Source: an uncultured Modestobacter sp. (GTDB taxonomy: Bacteria; Actinomycetota; Actinomycetes; Mycobacteriales; Geodermatophilaceae). Taken from it: 64,000 bases of DNA. The notes under the pieces were generated by a model that was not told the origin of the DNA, did no database searches, and saw nothing but the letters and a program-made list of their open reading frames with translations. Made by a program: the position numbers and the translations under genes. Numbering within the stretch: position 1 is the stretch's first letter; each line of letters starts with the position of its first letter. Where the stretch lies: the NCBI RefSeq assembly GCF_947486615.1, contig NZ_CANKUD010000008.1, positions 124,001 to 188,000 on the forward strand, given 5' to 3'. Shown here in pieces: positions 43,171 through 53,408 of the stretch.

Positions 43171-44178
43171 TCACCGGACGACGACGGCGTGCTCCTGCTG
43201 GGCGACGAACTCACCGATCACCGGGGCGCCGGGCACCTCGCCGCCGAGCAGCAGCCCGCCGGAGGTCTGAGCATCGGCCAGCAGCAGCGCCTCGTCCTCG
43301 CTGACCGCCGACAGGTCGGCGTGCGGCCGCACCCAGTCGAGGTTGCGCCGGGTGCCGCCGGAGACCCAGCCGTCGGCCAGCGCCTGCCGCGCCCCGGCCA
43401 GGTACGGGACGGCGGCGGCGTCGACCACTGCGGTCACCCCGCTGGCCCGGGCCATCTTGTAGAGGTGGCCGAGCAAGCCGAACCCGGTGACGTCGGTGCC
43501 GGCCCGGATGCCCGCGGCGACGGCGGCGATCGAGGCCTCCGCGTTCAGCGACGTCATCGAGGCGACCGCCTCCGCGGACACCTCGCCGGTGTTCTTGTGC
43601 CGGCTGTTGAGCACGCCCACGCCCAGCGGCTTGGTCAGCGACAGCGGCGTCCCGGGGGTGGCGGCGTCGTTGCGGATCAGCCGGTCGAGATCGACGAGGC
43701 CGGTGACCGCCATGCCGTACTTGGGCTCCGGGTCGTCGATGGAGTGGCCGCCACCGACGTGGCAGCCGGCCTCGTGCGCGACCTCCAGGCCGCCGCGCAG
43801 CACCTCGGCGGCCAGTTCCGCGGGCAGCACGTCCCGCGGCCAGCCCAGCAGGTTGACCGCCATCACCGGCGTGCCGCCCATGGCGTAGACGTCGGAGAGC
43901 GCGTTGGCCGCGGCGATCCGGCCGAAGGTGTACGCGTCGTCGACCACGGGGGTGAAGAAGTCGGTCGTGAGCACCAGCCCCTGCCCGCCGGCGATCCGCA
44001 CCACGGCGGCGTCGTCCCCGTCGTCCAGGCCGACGACCAGCTCGGCCGCCGGGTCGCGGGGGCCGGTGTGGGTCAGGCCGGCGACCACCGCCTCCAGCTC
44101 GCCGGGCGGGATCTTGCAGGCGCAGCCGCCGCCGTGCGCGTACTGGGTGAGCCGGACGGGAGCGGTGCTGGTGGTCAC
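43171..44178 (-). CDS. selD: Selenophosphate synthetase
   Basis: 335 residues; makes selenophosphate from selenide and ATP, the selenium donor for Sec-tRNA. The catalytic region is HGGGCACKIPP, with Cys (not Sec) and Lys in the usual GxCxCK-type motif. DDAAVVRIAGG, GGHSIDDPEPKYGMAVTG and GTDVTGFGLLGHLYKMA are family signatures. The GTG at 44178 lies 8 nt after a TAGATT -10 (44192-44187). It is divergent from selC, and selA-selB lie 8 kb further on, so the whole Sec pathway is present. Confidence 0.95.
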   Translation of the reverse strand: MTTSTAPVRLTQYAHGGGCACKIPPGELEAVVAGLTHTGPRDPAAELVVGLDDGDDAAVVRIAGGQGLVLTTDFFTPVVDDAYTFGRIAAANALSDVYAMGGTPVMAVNLLGWPRDVLPAELAAEVLRGGLEVAHEAGCHVGGGHSIDDPEPKYGMAVTGLVDLDRLIRNDAATPGTPLSLTKPLGVGVLNSRHKNTGEVSAEAVASMTSLNAEASIAAVAAGIRAGTDVTGFGLLGHLYKMARASGVTAVVDAAAVPYLAGARQALADGWVSGGTRRNLDWVRPHADLSAVSEDEALLLADAQTSGGLLLGGEVPGAPVIGEFVAQQEHAVVVR

Positions 44179-44186
44179 GTCGGACC

Positions 44187-44192
44187 AATCTA
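44187..44192 (-). promoter_or_regulatory. -10 element of selD
   Basis: TAGATT on the minus strand, 8 nt before the GTG. The divergent TAGGCT at 44223-44228 is the likely -10 of selC, 7 nt before the tRNA. Confidence 0.45.
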
Positions 44193-44235
44193 GGTGCCCG
44201 GGCCGGGGGTGCGCCGCCTGCGTAGGCTCGGTGGT

Positions 44236-44331
44236 GGAGGCGTCAGGGTGTCTGGTGGCCCCCGCGGCCTCTAAAGCCGACGTGGCCGAGCATCTCGGCC
44301 AGGCGGGTTCGATTCCCGTCCGCCTCCGCCA
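44236..44331 (+). tRNA. selC: tRNA-Sec with CUA anticodon (predicted to read UAG)
   Basis: 96 nt with encoded CCA. The acceptor arm GGAGGCGT pairs with CCGCCTCC (seven pairs plus a T/C mismatch). A long variable arm, TGGCCGAG (44283-44290) with CTCGGCCA (44294-44301), is a perfect 8-bp stem. The T-arm is GCGGG/CCCGT around TTCGATT. The anticodon loop is CTCTAAA (44269-44275) closed by CGGC/GCCG; with T33 before it the anticodon is CTA (44271-44273). The canonical TCA is absent from the loop. The long extra arm and 8/5 layout mark it as tRNA-Sec, next to selD. The discriminator is G. Confidence 0.92.
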
Positions 44332-44336
44332 GCTCC

Positions 44337-44371
44337 CCGGCCGGCCAGGTCCTCGAGACCTGGCCGGCCGG
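44337..44371 (+). terminator. Terminator after selC
   Basis: A perfect 15-bp stem, CCGGCCGGCCAGGTC (44337-44351) with its complement (44357-44371), and a CTCGA loop. Confidence 0.85.
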
Positions 44372-44532
44372 TCCGGCGCCGCCCTCGGTGCACAGCGCGA
44401 CCCCGGGCGCGGGCATCGGCCCTGGTGGTCCTCGGACACGGGCCCGCTGTGGCACGCTGCCGATGGGACGGCGGACGTGTGCCCGCCCCGCCGTGACCGG
44501 TGGCCCGTCGACCCACGAGCGGAGGAGGTCCG

Positions 44533-45531
44533 GTGGCCGCCACCCTGCACGACGTGGCCCGGCTCGCCGGGGTCTCCTTCAAGACGGTGTCGAACGTCGT
44601 GAACGACTACCCGCACGTGCGGCCGAGCACCCGGCAACGCGTCCAGGCGGCGATCGAGCAGCTCGGTTACCAGCCCAACCTCTCCGCCCGCAGCCTCCGC
44701 TCCGGGCGCAGCGACGCCATCAGCCTGGCGGTGCCCGAGCTGCGCCTGCCCTACTTCGCCGAGCTGGCCGACGAGGTGATCCGGGCGGCCGAGCGGCGGG
44801 GGCTGGTGGTGCTCATCGAGCAGACCAACCGGGACCGGCGGCGCGAGGTCGACCTGTTGTCCAGCAACCGGCTGCGGATGGTGGACGGGCTGCTGTTCAG
44901 CCCGCTGGGGATGGGGGAGGAGGACGCCGGACTGCTGGAGATCGGTGTCCCGCTGGTGCTGCTGGGGGAGCGGCTGTTCCACCCGTCGGTCGACCACGTG
45001 ATGATCCAGAACGTCGAGGCGGCGCGGGGTGCGACCCGGTACCTGCTCGAGCGCGGGCGCCGGCGCATCGCGGTGGTGGGGTACCACCCCGGCGAGGTCA
45101 TCGGATCCGCCGGTCTGCGGTTCCGGGGCTATCGCGAGGCGCTTGAGGAGGCCGGGGTCCCGCTCGACGAGCGGTTGCTCGGGGTGGCCCAGCTCTGGCA
45201 CCGGCACCAGGGGGCCGAGGCCGCGCACCAGCTGCTGGACTCCGGTGCGGAGTTCGACGCCGTCTTCGCCTTCAACGACACCTTGGCCCTGGGCGCGATG
45301 CACGCGCTGCTGGCCGCCGGCCGGCGGGTGCCCGAGGACGTCGCGGTCGTCGGCTTCGACAACACCGACGACGGCCAGTACTCCCAGCCGTCACTGACCA
45401 CGATCGACCCGGGACGGCGGGAGATCGCCGATCGTGCGGTGGAGACGCTGGCCCGGCGGATCGCCGACCGTGACCTGCCGGTGCAGCACGTCGAGGTCGG
45501 CTGGTCGCTGGTGGAACGCGAGTCCAGCTGA
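44533..45531 (+). CDS. LacI-family regulator of the arabinoside locus
   Basis: 332 residues. The N-terminal HTH is ATLHDVARLAGVSFKTVSNVVNDYPHVRPSTRQRV, followed by a hinge and a periplasmic-binding-type effector domain. The GTG at 44533 is chosen because GGAGGAGG lies just upstream; a GTG at 44500 would precede the SD. It probably represses the downstream importer through the AACGTT operator at 45683-45700, with an arabinose-containing sugar as inducer (inferred). Confidence 0.92.
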   Translation: MAATLHDVARLAGVSFKTVSNVVNDYPHVRPSTRQRVQAAIEQLGYQPNLSARSLRSGRSDAISLAVPELRLPYFAELADEVIRAAERRGLVVLIEQTNRDRRREVDLLSSNRLRMVDGLLFSPLGMGEEDAGLLEIGVPLVLLGERLFHPSVDHVMIQNVEAARGATRYLLERGRRRIAVVGYHPGEVIGSAGLRFRGYREALEEAGVPLDERLLGVAQLWHRHQGAEAAHQLLDSGAEFDAVFAFNDTLALGAMHALLAAGRRVPEDVAVVGFDNTDDGQYSQPSLTTIDPGRREIADRAVETLARRIADRDLPVQHVEVGWSLVERESS

Positions 45532-45649
45532 GCCCTGCCGGACGGCTGCGACCGCCTCCCTCGCGCCGGCTGAGCGCCGCTGCGCAGGGGCCTCGGTGGG
45601 CACCCGCACGGGGGTCCCGGCGGCTTGGTCACGACTCGGTCGCGGGTGC

Positions 45650-45700
45650 TTGACAGCCTCTGAGCCGGTGAGCAGTATCTCGTTTCACAACGTTGTAAAA
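45650..45700 (+). promoter_or_regulatory. Promoter and LacI-type operator of the arabinoside operon
   Basis: -35 TTGACA (45650-45655), 17-bp spacer, -10 CAGTAT (45673-45678). The operator TTTCACAACGTTGTAAAA (45683-45700) is palindromic at 16 of 18 positions with the AACGTT centre typical of LacI-family sites, and overlaps the expected start point. The leader to 45974 (about 275 nt) has no convincing gene. Confidence 0.75.
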
Positions 45701-45974
45701 GTGCTCCAGCGCACACGCTGGGCCTGAGGGTCGTCCTCGTCGCCGTCGCCCGACGGCGGACGGGATGGCCCGCGCGCCGCTCGCCCCGACCGGGGCGACG
45801 GCGGTGCTCCGGTGGGTGCCCGGCGCACCGCCGTCCCCGCCGGACGGCCGCACCGGGGCGCCGATCGGCACCTCGCACCCGGCGCGCCGTCCCACGCCGC
45901 ACGACCGCTCCACCGCACCACCGCACCACCCCACGACGACGACGTCAGTGGGCGTCACTCCGAGAGGGAGCACC

Positions 45975-47330
45975 GTGAAGAACAGACTCCTCACCACCGC
46001 CATCGGCGCCGGCACCGTCATGGCCTCGCTCTCCGCCTGCGGTGGCGGCGGCGGGGGCGGCGACACCGCCAGCGCGGACGCGGGCAACTGCAGCGTCCCG
46101 ATCGCCGAGACCGAGGCGCCCGTCGTCTCGGTGTGGTCCTGGTACCCCAACGCCAAGACGGTCGTGGAGGACTTCAACGAGCTGCACGACGACGTCCAGG
46201 TCTGCCTGACCAACGCCGGCCAGGGTGCCGACGAGTACGCCCGCTTCCAGACGGCGGTCTCCGCGGGCACCGGGGCGCCGGACGTGATCATGCTGGAGAC
46301 CGACACCGTCCCGGTCTTCGCGCTGCAGGAGGCGCTCGTCGACCTGACCCAGTACGGGGCCGACGAGGTCCAGGGGAACTTCGGCGAGGGCGCCTGGCGG
46401 GACGTCTCCAGCGGTGACGCCGTCTACGGCATCCCGGTCGACGGCGGGCCGATGGCGATGATGTACCGCACGGACGTCTTCGAGCAGTACGGCATCACCC
46501 CGCCCACGACCTGGGAGGAGTACCGGGCCGCGGGCGAGGCGCTCAAGGCCGCCGGAGGCCCGCTGATGGGCGACTTCCCGGCCAACGTGCCGGCCCCCAC
46601 GGTCGCGCTCATGCAGCAGAACGGCGCCGAGCCGTGGGTCTACGACTCCGGCGACCCGACGCAGCTGGAGATCGACCTCAACAGCCCGGAGGGCAAGGAG
46701 GTCCTCGACTACTGGGCCGGCCTGGTGCGCGACGGCCTGGTCGGCACCCAGGACCAGTTCACCACCGACTACATCGCCGGTGCGATCCGCGGGGACTACG
46801 CCACCTACATCTCCGCCGCCTGGGCTCCGGGCTACCTGACCGGCGCAGGGGCCGGCGAGGGTGAGGACGCCGGCAACTGGGCGGTGGCACCGCTGCCGCA
46901 GTGGGACCCGGCCAACCCGGTGTCGGTGAACTGGGGTGGCTCGGTGTTCTCGGTCACCAGCCAGTCGGAGCAGCCCGAGCTGGCCGCGCAGGTGGCCAAG
47001 GAGCTCTACGCCGACGAGGCCTCGCTGACCGACGGGTGGACCAGCCAGACGATCTTCCCGCTCAACCAGTCGGTGCTCAGCTCGCAGGAGTTCATCGACA
47101 ACGAGTCGGAGTTCTTCTCCGGCCAGACCGCGAACCGGGACGTCTACATCCCGGCCGCCGAGGCCTACGAGGGGTCGACCTACAGCCCCTTCGGCACGAC
47201 GTTCTACGCCCAGTTCACCGAGGAGATCGCCGCGATCAACGCCGGGGAGAAGACCGGCTCCGAGGCGCTGGACGACCTGCAGGCGGAGATGGAGACGTAC
47301 GCGACCCAGCAGGGCTTCACGCTCGACTGA
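45975..47330 (+). CDS. ABC transporter sugar-binding lipoprotein
   Basis: 451 residues. A signal peptide with lipobox LSAC (MASLSAC, Cys ~21) is followed by a poly-Gly linker, then a family-1 extracellular binding fold (VVSVWSWYPNAKTVVEDFNE, WEEYRAAGEALKAAGG). It delivers an oligosaccharide, probably arabinose-containing, to the two permeases downstream. GTG start with a GAGAGGGAG SD. Confidence 0.9.
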   Translation: MKNRLLTTAIGAGTVMASLSACGGGGGGGDTASADAGNCSVPIAETEAPVVSVWSWYPNAKTVVEDFNELHDDVQVCLTNAGQGADEYARFQTAVSAGTGAPDVIMLETDTVPVFALQEALVDLTQYGADEVQGNFGEGAWRDVSSGDAVYGIPVDGGPMAMMYRTDVFEQYGITPPTTWEEYRAAGEALKAAGGPLMGDFPANVPAPTVALMQQNGAEPWVYDSGDPTQLEIDLNSPEGKEVLDYWAGLVRDGLVGTQDQFTTDYIAGAIRGDYATYISAAWAPGYLTGAGAGEGEDAGNWAVAPLPQWDPANPVSVNWGGSVFSVTSQSEQPELAAQVAKELYADEASLTDGWTSQTIFPLNQSVLSSQEFIDNESEFFSGQTANRDVYIPAAEAYEGSTYSPFGTTFYAQFTEEIAAINAGEKTGSEALDDLQAEMETYATQQGFTLD

Positions 47331-47415
47331 GCTGCCCGGCCGGCCGTCCGGGCCCCGGGAGCGCGACCCGCTCCCGGGGCCACCCCTCCTCCCTGCGCAC
47401 GAGAGCGAGACCGCA

Positions 47416-48363
47416 ATGGCAACGCTGGACACGGCGCCGCGGCCGCAGGCCCCGGCCGCGGACCCGGCCCCCGCACGCAGCCGACGGCAACGCCGCGGCC
47501 GGGCCCAGGGCCTCATCGGGTGGGCGTTCCTCGCCCCCTTCGCCGTGGTGTTCCTGCTCTTCCTGGTGACACCGCTGCTGTACGCCTTCTACCTCAGCCT
47601 CTTCACCAAGGGGCTGGCCACTGGTGAGCGGTTCGCCGGGCTGGACAACTACACCCGCGCCTTCACCGACCCCGCCTTCCTGAGCGGCGTCTGGTTCGTC
47701 ATCCGGTTCTCGCTGGTGGTCATCCCGGTGCAGATCCTCGTCGCGCTGGCCGCGGCGCTGGTGCTGGACTCGGTGACCAGCCGGTTCGCCCGGTTCTCCC
47801 GGCTGATGATCTTCGTGCCGTACGCGATCCCCGCGGTGATCGGCGCGGTGATGTGGGGCTTCCTGTACAGCCCCAACTTCGGGCCGCTGGAGCAGCTCTT
47901 CGGCGACGGGGCGCCGTTCCTGCTCAGCCCGGACAACCTCTTCTACGGGTTCACCAACGTGGTCACCTGGCAGTGGGCCGGCTACTACATGATCATCATC
48001 TACGCCGCCCTGCAGGGCATCGACCCGGCCGTCTACGAGGCGGCCCGGATCGACGGCGCCAGCTCCCGGCAGATCGCGCTGCGCCTCAAGGTCCCGATGA
48101 TCAGCTCGGCGTTGATCCTCATCCTGGTGTTCTCGCTGATCGGCACGCTGCAGTTCTTCACCGAACCCCAGGTCCTGACCCCGATCTCCAACGGGGCGAT
48201 CAGCACCGACATCACGCCGAACGTCTACGCGTTCAACCTCGCGTTCCGCTTCGCGCAGTTCAACTACGCCTCCGCCATCTCCTTCGCGCTGGGCATCGTC
48301 GTCTTCATCGGCGTCTACCTGTTCCTCTTCCTGACCCGCAAGCGTGGGGGGTTCCTCAAGTGA
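47416..48363 (+). CDS. ABC sugar permease, MalF-like
   Basis: 315 residues, six TM helices, first at ~36-58 (GWAFLAPFAVVFLLFLVTPLLYAF). The EAA loop, which contacts the ATPase, is YEAARIDGASSRQIALRLKVPM. It overlaps the next permease by 4 bp (GTGA). Confidence 0.92.
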   Translation: MATLDTAPRPQAPAADPAPARSRRQRRGRAQGLIGWAFLAPFAVVFLLFLVTPLLYAFYLSLFTKGLATGERFAGLDNYTRAFTDPAFLSGVWFVIRFSLVVIPVQILVALAAALVLDSVTSRFARFSRLMIFVPYAIPAVIGAVMWGFLYSPNFGPLEQLFGDGAPFLLSPDNLFYGFTNVVTWQWAGYYMIIIYAALQGIDPAVYEAARIDGASSRQIALRLKVPMISSALILILVFSLIGTLQFFTEPQVLTPISNGAISTDITPNVYAFNLAFRFAQFNYASAISFALGIVVFIGVYLFLFLTRKRGGFLK

Positions 48364-49280
48364 GCGTCCTGACCCGTACCGCCGACGTCGACGCCCCGCC
48401 GGTCGGCGCGGCCGGCACCCCCCGCCGCCGGGGCCGGCGCGCCTGGACCTCGCACGTGTTCCTGGCGTTCCTGGTCCTGTACTTCGTGCTCCCGCTGTGG
48501 TTCCTGCTGGTGGCGAGCACCAAGAGCGGCGGCGGGTTGTTCAACTCGCCCAACGGCGCCCTCTGGTTCGGTGACGGCTTCCACCTGCTCGACAACCTCA
48601 GGACGCTGTTCACCTACAACGACGGCATCTACCTCCGCTGGCTGGGCAACTCGCTGCTCTACGCCATCGGCGGGGGAGTCGGGGCCACCGTCCTGGCGGT
48701 CCTGGCCGGCTACGCCTTCGCCAAGTTCGACTTCCCGGGCCGGCGGGTGACCTTCGCGCTGCTGCTGGGCGCGGTGATGGTGCCGATGACGGCCCTGGTG
48801 ATCCCCACCTTCGTGATGCTGTCGGAGGTCGGGATGACCAACACGGTGTGGGCGGTGATCCTGCCGTCGATGCTGAGCCCGTTCGGCGTCTACCTGATGC
48901 GGGTCTACTGCGCCGACGCCGTCCCCGACGAACTGCTGGACGCCGCCCGGATGGACGGCGCCGGGGAGTTCCGGGTGTTCCGGCAGGTGGCGCTGCCGCT
49001 CATGCGCCCGGCGGTGGTGACCGTGCTGCTGCTGTCGGTCGTGGGCACCTGGAACAACTACTTCCTGCCGCTGGCCGTGCTCTCGGACTCCCAGCTGTTC
49101 CCGGTGACCGTCGGCATCAACCTCTGGCAGGGCCTGGCCGGTGCCAACAACGGCGGCGGGGTCTCGCTCTACACCCTGATCATCGTCGGTTCGCTGGTCT
49201 CGATCCTCCCGCTGATCGCCGCCTTCCTCGGCCTCCAGCGCTACTGGCAGGGCGGGCTGTCCATCGGCAGCCTCAAGTAG
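48360..49280 (+). CDS. ABC sugar permease, MalG-like
   Basis: 306 residues, six TM helices. The EAA loop is LLDAARMDGAGEFRVFRQVALPLMRP. It ends in TAG, notable since UAG may also encode Sec; no SECIS-like context was evident by eye. A hairpin-forming GC stretch follows before the GH51 gene. Confidence 0.92.
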   Translation: MSVLTRTADVDAPPVGAAGTPRRRGRRAWTSHVFLAFLVLYFVLPLWFLLVASTKSGGGLFNSPNGALWFGDGFHLLDNLRTLFTYNDGIYLRWLGNSLLYAIGGGVGATVLAVLAGYAFAKFDFPGRRVTFALLLGAVMVPMTALVIPTFVMLSEVGMTNTVWAVILPSMLSPFGVYLMRVYCADAVPDELLDAARMDGAGEFRVFRQVALPLMRPAVVTVLLLSVVGTWNNYFLPLAVLSDSQLFPVTVGINLWQGLAGANNGGGVSLYTLIIVGSLVSILPLIAAFLGLQRYWQGGLSIGSLK

Positions 49281-49396
49281 CGAGCGGCGCCCGCTCACAG
49301 AGCGGGCCGTCCAGGCCGGACCGGCCCACGACGCCGGAGCCGTCCCCACCCCACCCACGCGACCGCGGCTCCGCGGCGCTCTCGAGGAGTTCCCCC

Positions 49397-50908
49397 ATGC
49401 CCTCCGCACGCCTCACCCTCGACCCGCGCTTCACCGTCGGCGCCGTCCACCGTCGGGTCTTCGGCTCCTTCGTCGAGCACCTGGGCCGATGTGTCTACGA
49501 CGGCATCTACGAGCCGGGCCACCCGGCCGCCGACGAGGACGGCTTCCGGACCGACGTCCTGGACCTCGTCCGCGAGCTGGGGGTCTCGACGATCCGCTAC
49601 CCGGGCGGCAACTTCGTCTCCGGCTACCGCTGGGAGGACGGCGTCGGCCCGCGGGAGTCCCGGCCCCGCCGGCTGGACCTGGCCTGGCACTCGGTGGAGA
49701 CCAACCAGGTGGGTCTGCACGAGTTCGCCCGCTGGAACGACAAGGCCGGCAGCGAGCTGATGCTGGCGGTCAACCTCGGCACCCGCGGCGTCCAGGAGGC
49801 GCTGGACCTGCTGGAGTACAGCAACGTCCGGTCCGGCTCGGCCCTGTCGGACCAGCGGGCCGCCGACGGCACGCCGGAGCCCTTCGGCGTCCGGATGTGG
49901 TGCCTGGGCAACGAGATGGACGGCCCCTGGCAGCTCGGGCACCGCAGCGCCGAGGACTACGGCAAGCTCGCCAGCCAGACCGCCAAGGCCATGCGTCAGC
50001 TGGACCCCTCGGTGCAGCTGGTCGTGTGCGGCAGCTCCAACTCGGCGATGCCCACGTTCGGCGCCTGGGAGCGGACGGTCCTCGAGCACACCTACGCCGA
50101 CGTCGACTACATCTCCTGCCACGCCTACTACGCCGAGAAGGACGGCGACCTGGCCGGCTTCCTGGCCTCGGCGGTGGACATGGACCGCTTCATCGAGTCC
50201 GTCGTCGCCACCGCCGACCACGTCAAGGCGGTGCTGCGCAGCGAGAAGACGATCGACATCTCCTTCGACGAGTGGAACGTCTGGTACCAGGAGCGCTTCC
50301 ACAGCGAGGACCAGATCACCGACATCGAGCAGTGGCCCTACGCCCCCCGGCTGCTGGAGGACGTCTACTCCGTCGCCGACGCCGTGGTGGTCGGCAGCCT
50401 GCTGATCTCGCTGCTCAAGCACGCCGACCGGGTGACCTCGGCGAGCCTCGCGCAGCTGGTGAACGTGATCGCGCCGATCATGACCGAGCCGGGGGGCCCG
50501 GCCTGGCGGCAGACGACGTTCTTCCCGTTCGCGCTCACCTCCCGGCTGGCCCGGGGCAACGCCCTGCGGGTGGAGCTGGCGTGCGACACCTACCGCACGT
50601 CCCAGCACGGTGACGTCCCGGTCGTGGACGCGGTGGCCACCCACGACCCGGAGACCGGCCGGACCGCACTGTTCCTGGTCAACCGGGCCATCGAGGGCCC
50701 GGTGACGGTGACCGTCGACGCCGCTGCCCTGGCCGGCGTCCAGGTCCTGGAGAGCCACACGCTGCACGACGGGGACCCCTACGCAGCCAACACGCTGGCC
50801 GAGCCCAGCCGGATCACCCCGGCCGAGAACAAGAGCGTCCTGCTGGAGAACGGCTCGCTCACCGTGGAGCTGCCGCCGGTCTCCTGGACGGCGATCTCCC
50901 TCGGCTGA
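49397..50908 (+). CDS. GH51 alpha-L-arabinofuranosidase
   Basis: 503 residues, intracellular (no signal peptide). The acid/base Glu is in WCLGNEMDG and the nucleophile Glu in SFDEWNVW. RRVFGSFVEHLGRCVYDGIYEPGHP at the N-terminus is a GH51 hallmark. It cleaves terminal arabinofuranosyl residues from imported arabino-oligosaccharides, which sets the likely substrate of the transporter. GAGGAG SD before the ATG. Confidence 0.93.
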   Translation: MPSARLTLDPRFTVGAVHRRVFGSFVEHLGRCVYDGIYEPGHPAADEDGFRTDVLDLVRELGVSTIRYPGGNFVSGYRWEDGVGPRESRPRRLDLAWHSVETNQVGLHEFARWNDKAGSELMLAVNLGTRGVQEALDLLEYSNVRSGSALSDQRAADGTPEPFGVRMWCLGNEMDGPWQLGHRSAEDYGKLASQTAKAMRQLDPSVQLVVCGSSNSAMPTFGAWERTVLEHTYADVDYISCHAYYAEKDGDLAGFLASAVDMDRFIESVVATADHVKAVLRSEKTIDISFDEWNVWYQERFHSEDQITDIEQWPYAPRLLEDVYSVADAVVVGSLLISLLKHADRVTSASLAQLVNVIAPIMTEPGGPAWRQTTFFPFALTSRLARGNALRVELACDTYRTSQHGDVPVVDAVATHDPETGRTALFLVNRAIEGPVTVTVDAAALAGVQVLESHTLHDGDPYAANTLAEPSRITPAENKSVLLENGSLTVELPPVSWTAISLG

Positions 50909-50964
50909 GCCACCCGCACCACCACCCCCATCCACCGGATCCACCACCACCAGGGGAGCGCCCG

Positions 50965-52038
<1,074 letters not shown>

Positions 52039-52043
52039 CCGCA

Positions 52044-52072
52044 CGCGGGGCCGGGCCCGGACCGGCCCCGCG
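52044..52072 (+). terminator. Terminator of the arabinoside operon
   Basis: CGCGGGGCCGG (52044-52054) pairs with CCGGCCCCGCG (52062-52072) around a 7-nt loop. Confidence 0.75.
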
Positions 52073-52097
52073 ACGCCGCCCTAGGCTGGGTGACGAG

Positions 52098-53408
52098 ATG
52101 ACCACCGATCCCCGCCGCGCGGTGCCGCGGACCGATGCCGTGCTCGCCGAACCCGAGGTCGCCGCCGCCGTCGCCCGGCTGGGGAGGGACCTGGTCAAGG
52201 CCGCCGTCCAGTCGGTGCAGCAACGGGTCCGGGACGGCGGGCTCGGCCCGGACGACGTCGTGGCGACCGTGCTGCGCGAGCTGCCGGGCACCGCCAGCAG
52301 CCTGTCGCCGGTGCTCAACGCCACCGGGGTGCTGGTGCACACCAACCTCGGCCGGGCCCCGCTGTCCGCCGCCGCCGTCGACGCGGTGGTGGCGGCCAGC
52401 GGCACCACCGACGTCGAGCTCGACCTGGGCACCGGACGTCGCGGGCCGCGCGGGGCCGGAGCGCTCGACGCGCTGCTGGCGGCCGTCCCCGCCGCCGAGG
52501 CCGCGATCGTGGTGAACAACTGCGCCGCGGCGCTCGCGCTGGTGGCGACGGCGTTCGGTGGTGAGCTGGTCATCGCCCGCGGCGAGCTCGTCGAGATCGG
52601 CGACGGGTTCCGGATCCCGGAGCTGCTGGTCTCCACCGGTGCGCGGCTGCGCGAGGTCGGCACGACGAACCGGGCGGCGCTGGCCGACTACACCGCGGCG
52701 CTGGGCCCGGACACCGGCGCGGTGCTCAAGGTGCACCCGTCGAACTTCGTCGTCCGGGGGTTCACCCGCGCCGTGGACGTCGCCGAGCTCGCCCCGGCGC
52801 TGGCCGGCACCGGCGTGCCGTTGGTGGCCGACGTGGGCAGCGGCCTGCTGCGCCCGCACCCGCTGCTGCCCGACGAGCCCGACCTGCAGACCACGCTGGC
52901 CGCCGGGGCGGACCTGGTGCTGTGCAGCGGCGACAAGCTGCTCGGCGGGCCGCAGGCCGGCATCGTGCTGGGCCGCGCCGACCTGGTGCAGCGGCTGCGC
53001 CGGCACCCGCTGTACCGCGCGCTGCGAGTGGACAAGACGACGTTGGCGGCGCTGGAGGCGACGCTGCGCGGCCCGGTGCCGCCGGTGCGCGCGATGCTGG
53101 ACGCCGACCTGACCGGGTTGCGGTCCCGGGCCGCCGCGGTGGCCGAGGCGCTGCGAACCGCAGGCGTCGCGGCGGAGGCGGTGCCGGCCACCGCGCGGGT
53201 CGGCGGGGGAGGGGCGCCGGAGTTCGAGCTGCCCAGCGCGGCCGTGGCCCTGGACGCCCGGTTCGCCGAGCCGCTGCGGCGCGGCAGCCGGCCGGTGGTC
53301 GGCTACCTGGAGAGCGGCCGGACGCTGCTCGACCTGCGCAGCCTGGCCCCGGACGACGACGCCCGCCTGGTCGCCGCGGTGCGGGAGGTGGCCGACCGGT
53401 GGACGTGA
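52098..53408 (+). CDS. selA: L-seryl-tRNA(Sec) selenium transferase
   Basis: 436 residues, PLP-dependent; converts Ser-tRNA-Sec to Sec-tRNA-Sec with selenophosphate. [18 protein letters not shown], the PLP region NNCAAALAL and the lysine in [17 protein letters not shown] are SelA signatures. A TAGGCT (52082-52087) lies 10 nt before the ATG. The stop overlaps selB, the usual selA-selB coupling. It must act on the CUA-anticodon tRNA found at 44236. Confidence 0.95.
   Translation: MTTDPRRAVPRTDAVLAEPEVAAAVARLGRDLVKAAVQSVQQRVRDGGLGPDDVVATVLRELPGTASSLSPVLNATGVLVHTNLGRAPLSAAAVDAVVAASGTTDVELDLGTGRRGPRGAGALDALLAAVPAAEAAIVVNNCAAALALVATAFGGELVIARGELVEIGDGFRIPELLVSTGARLREVGTTNRAALADYTAALGPDTGAVLKVHPSNFVVRGFTRAVDVAELAPALAGTGVPLVADVGSGLLRPHPLLPDEPDLQTTLAAGADLVLCSGDKLLGGPQAGIVLGRADLVQRLRRHPLYRALRVDKTTLAALEATLRGPVPPVRAMLDADLTGLRSRAAAVAEALRTAGVAAEAVPATARVGGGGAPEFELPSAAVALDARFAEPLRRGSRPVVGYLESGRTLLDLRSLAPDDDARLVAAVREVADRWT

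Noticed and set aside
43171-44178. SelD as a selenoprotein
   Set aside because: The active-site position is a TGC Cys codon (HGGGCACK); no in-frame TAG or TGA.
44268-44276. Reading the tRNA-Sec anticodon as UAA or UCA
   Set aside because: UCA does not occur in the loop; UAA would break the T33 rule and the 7-nt loop.
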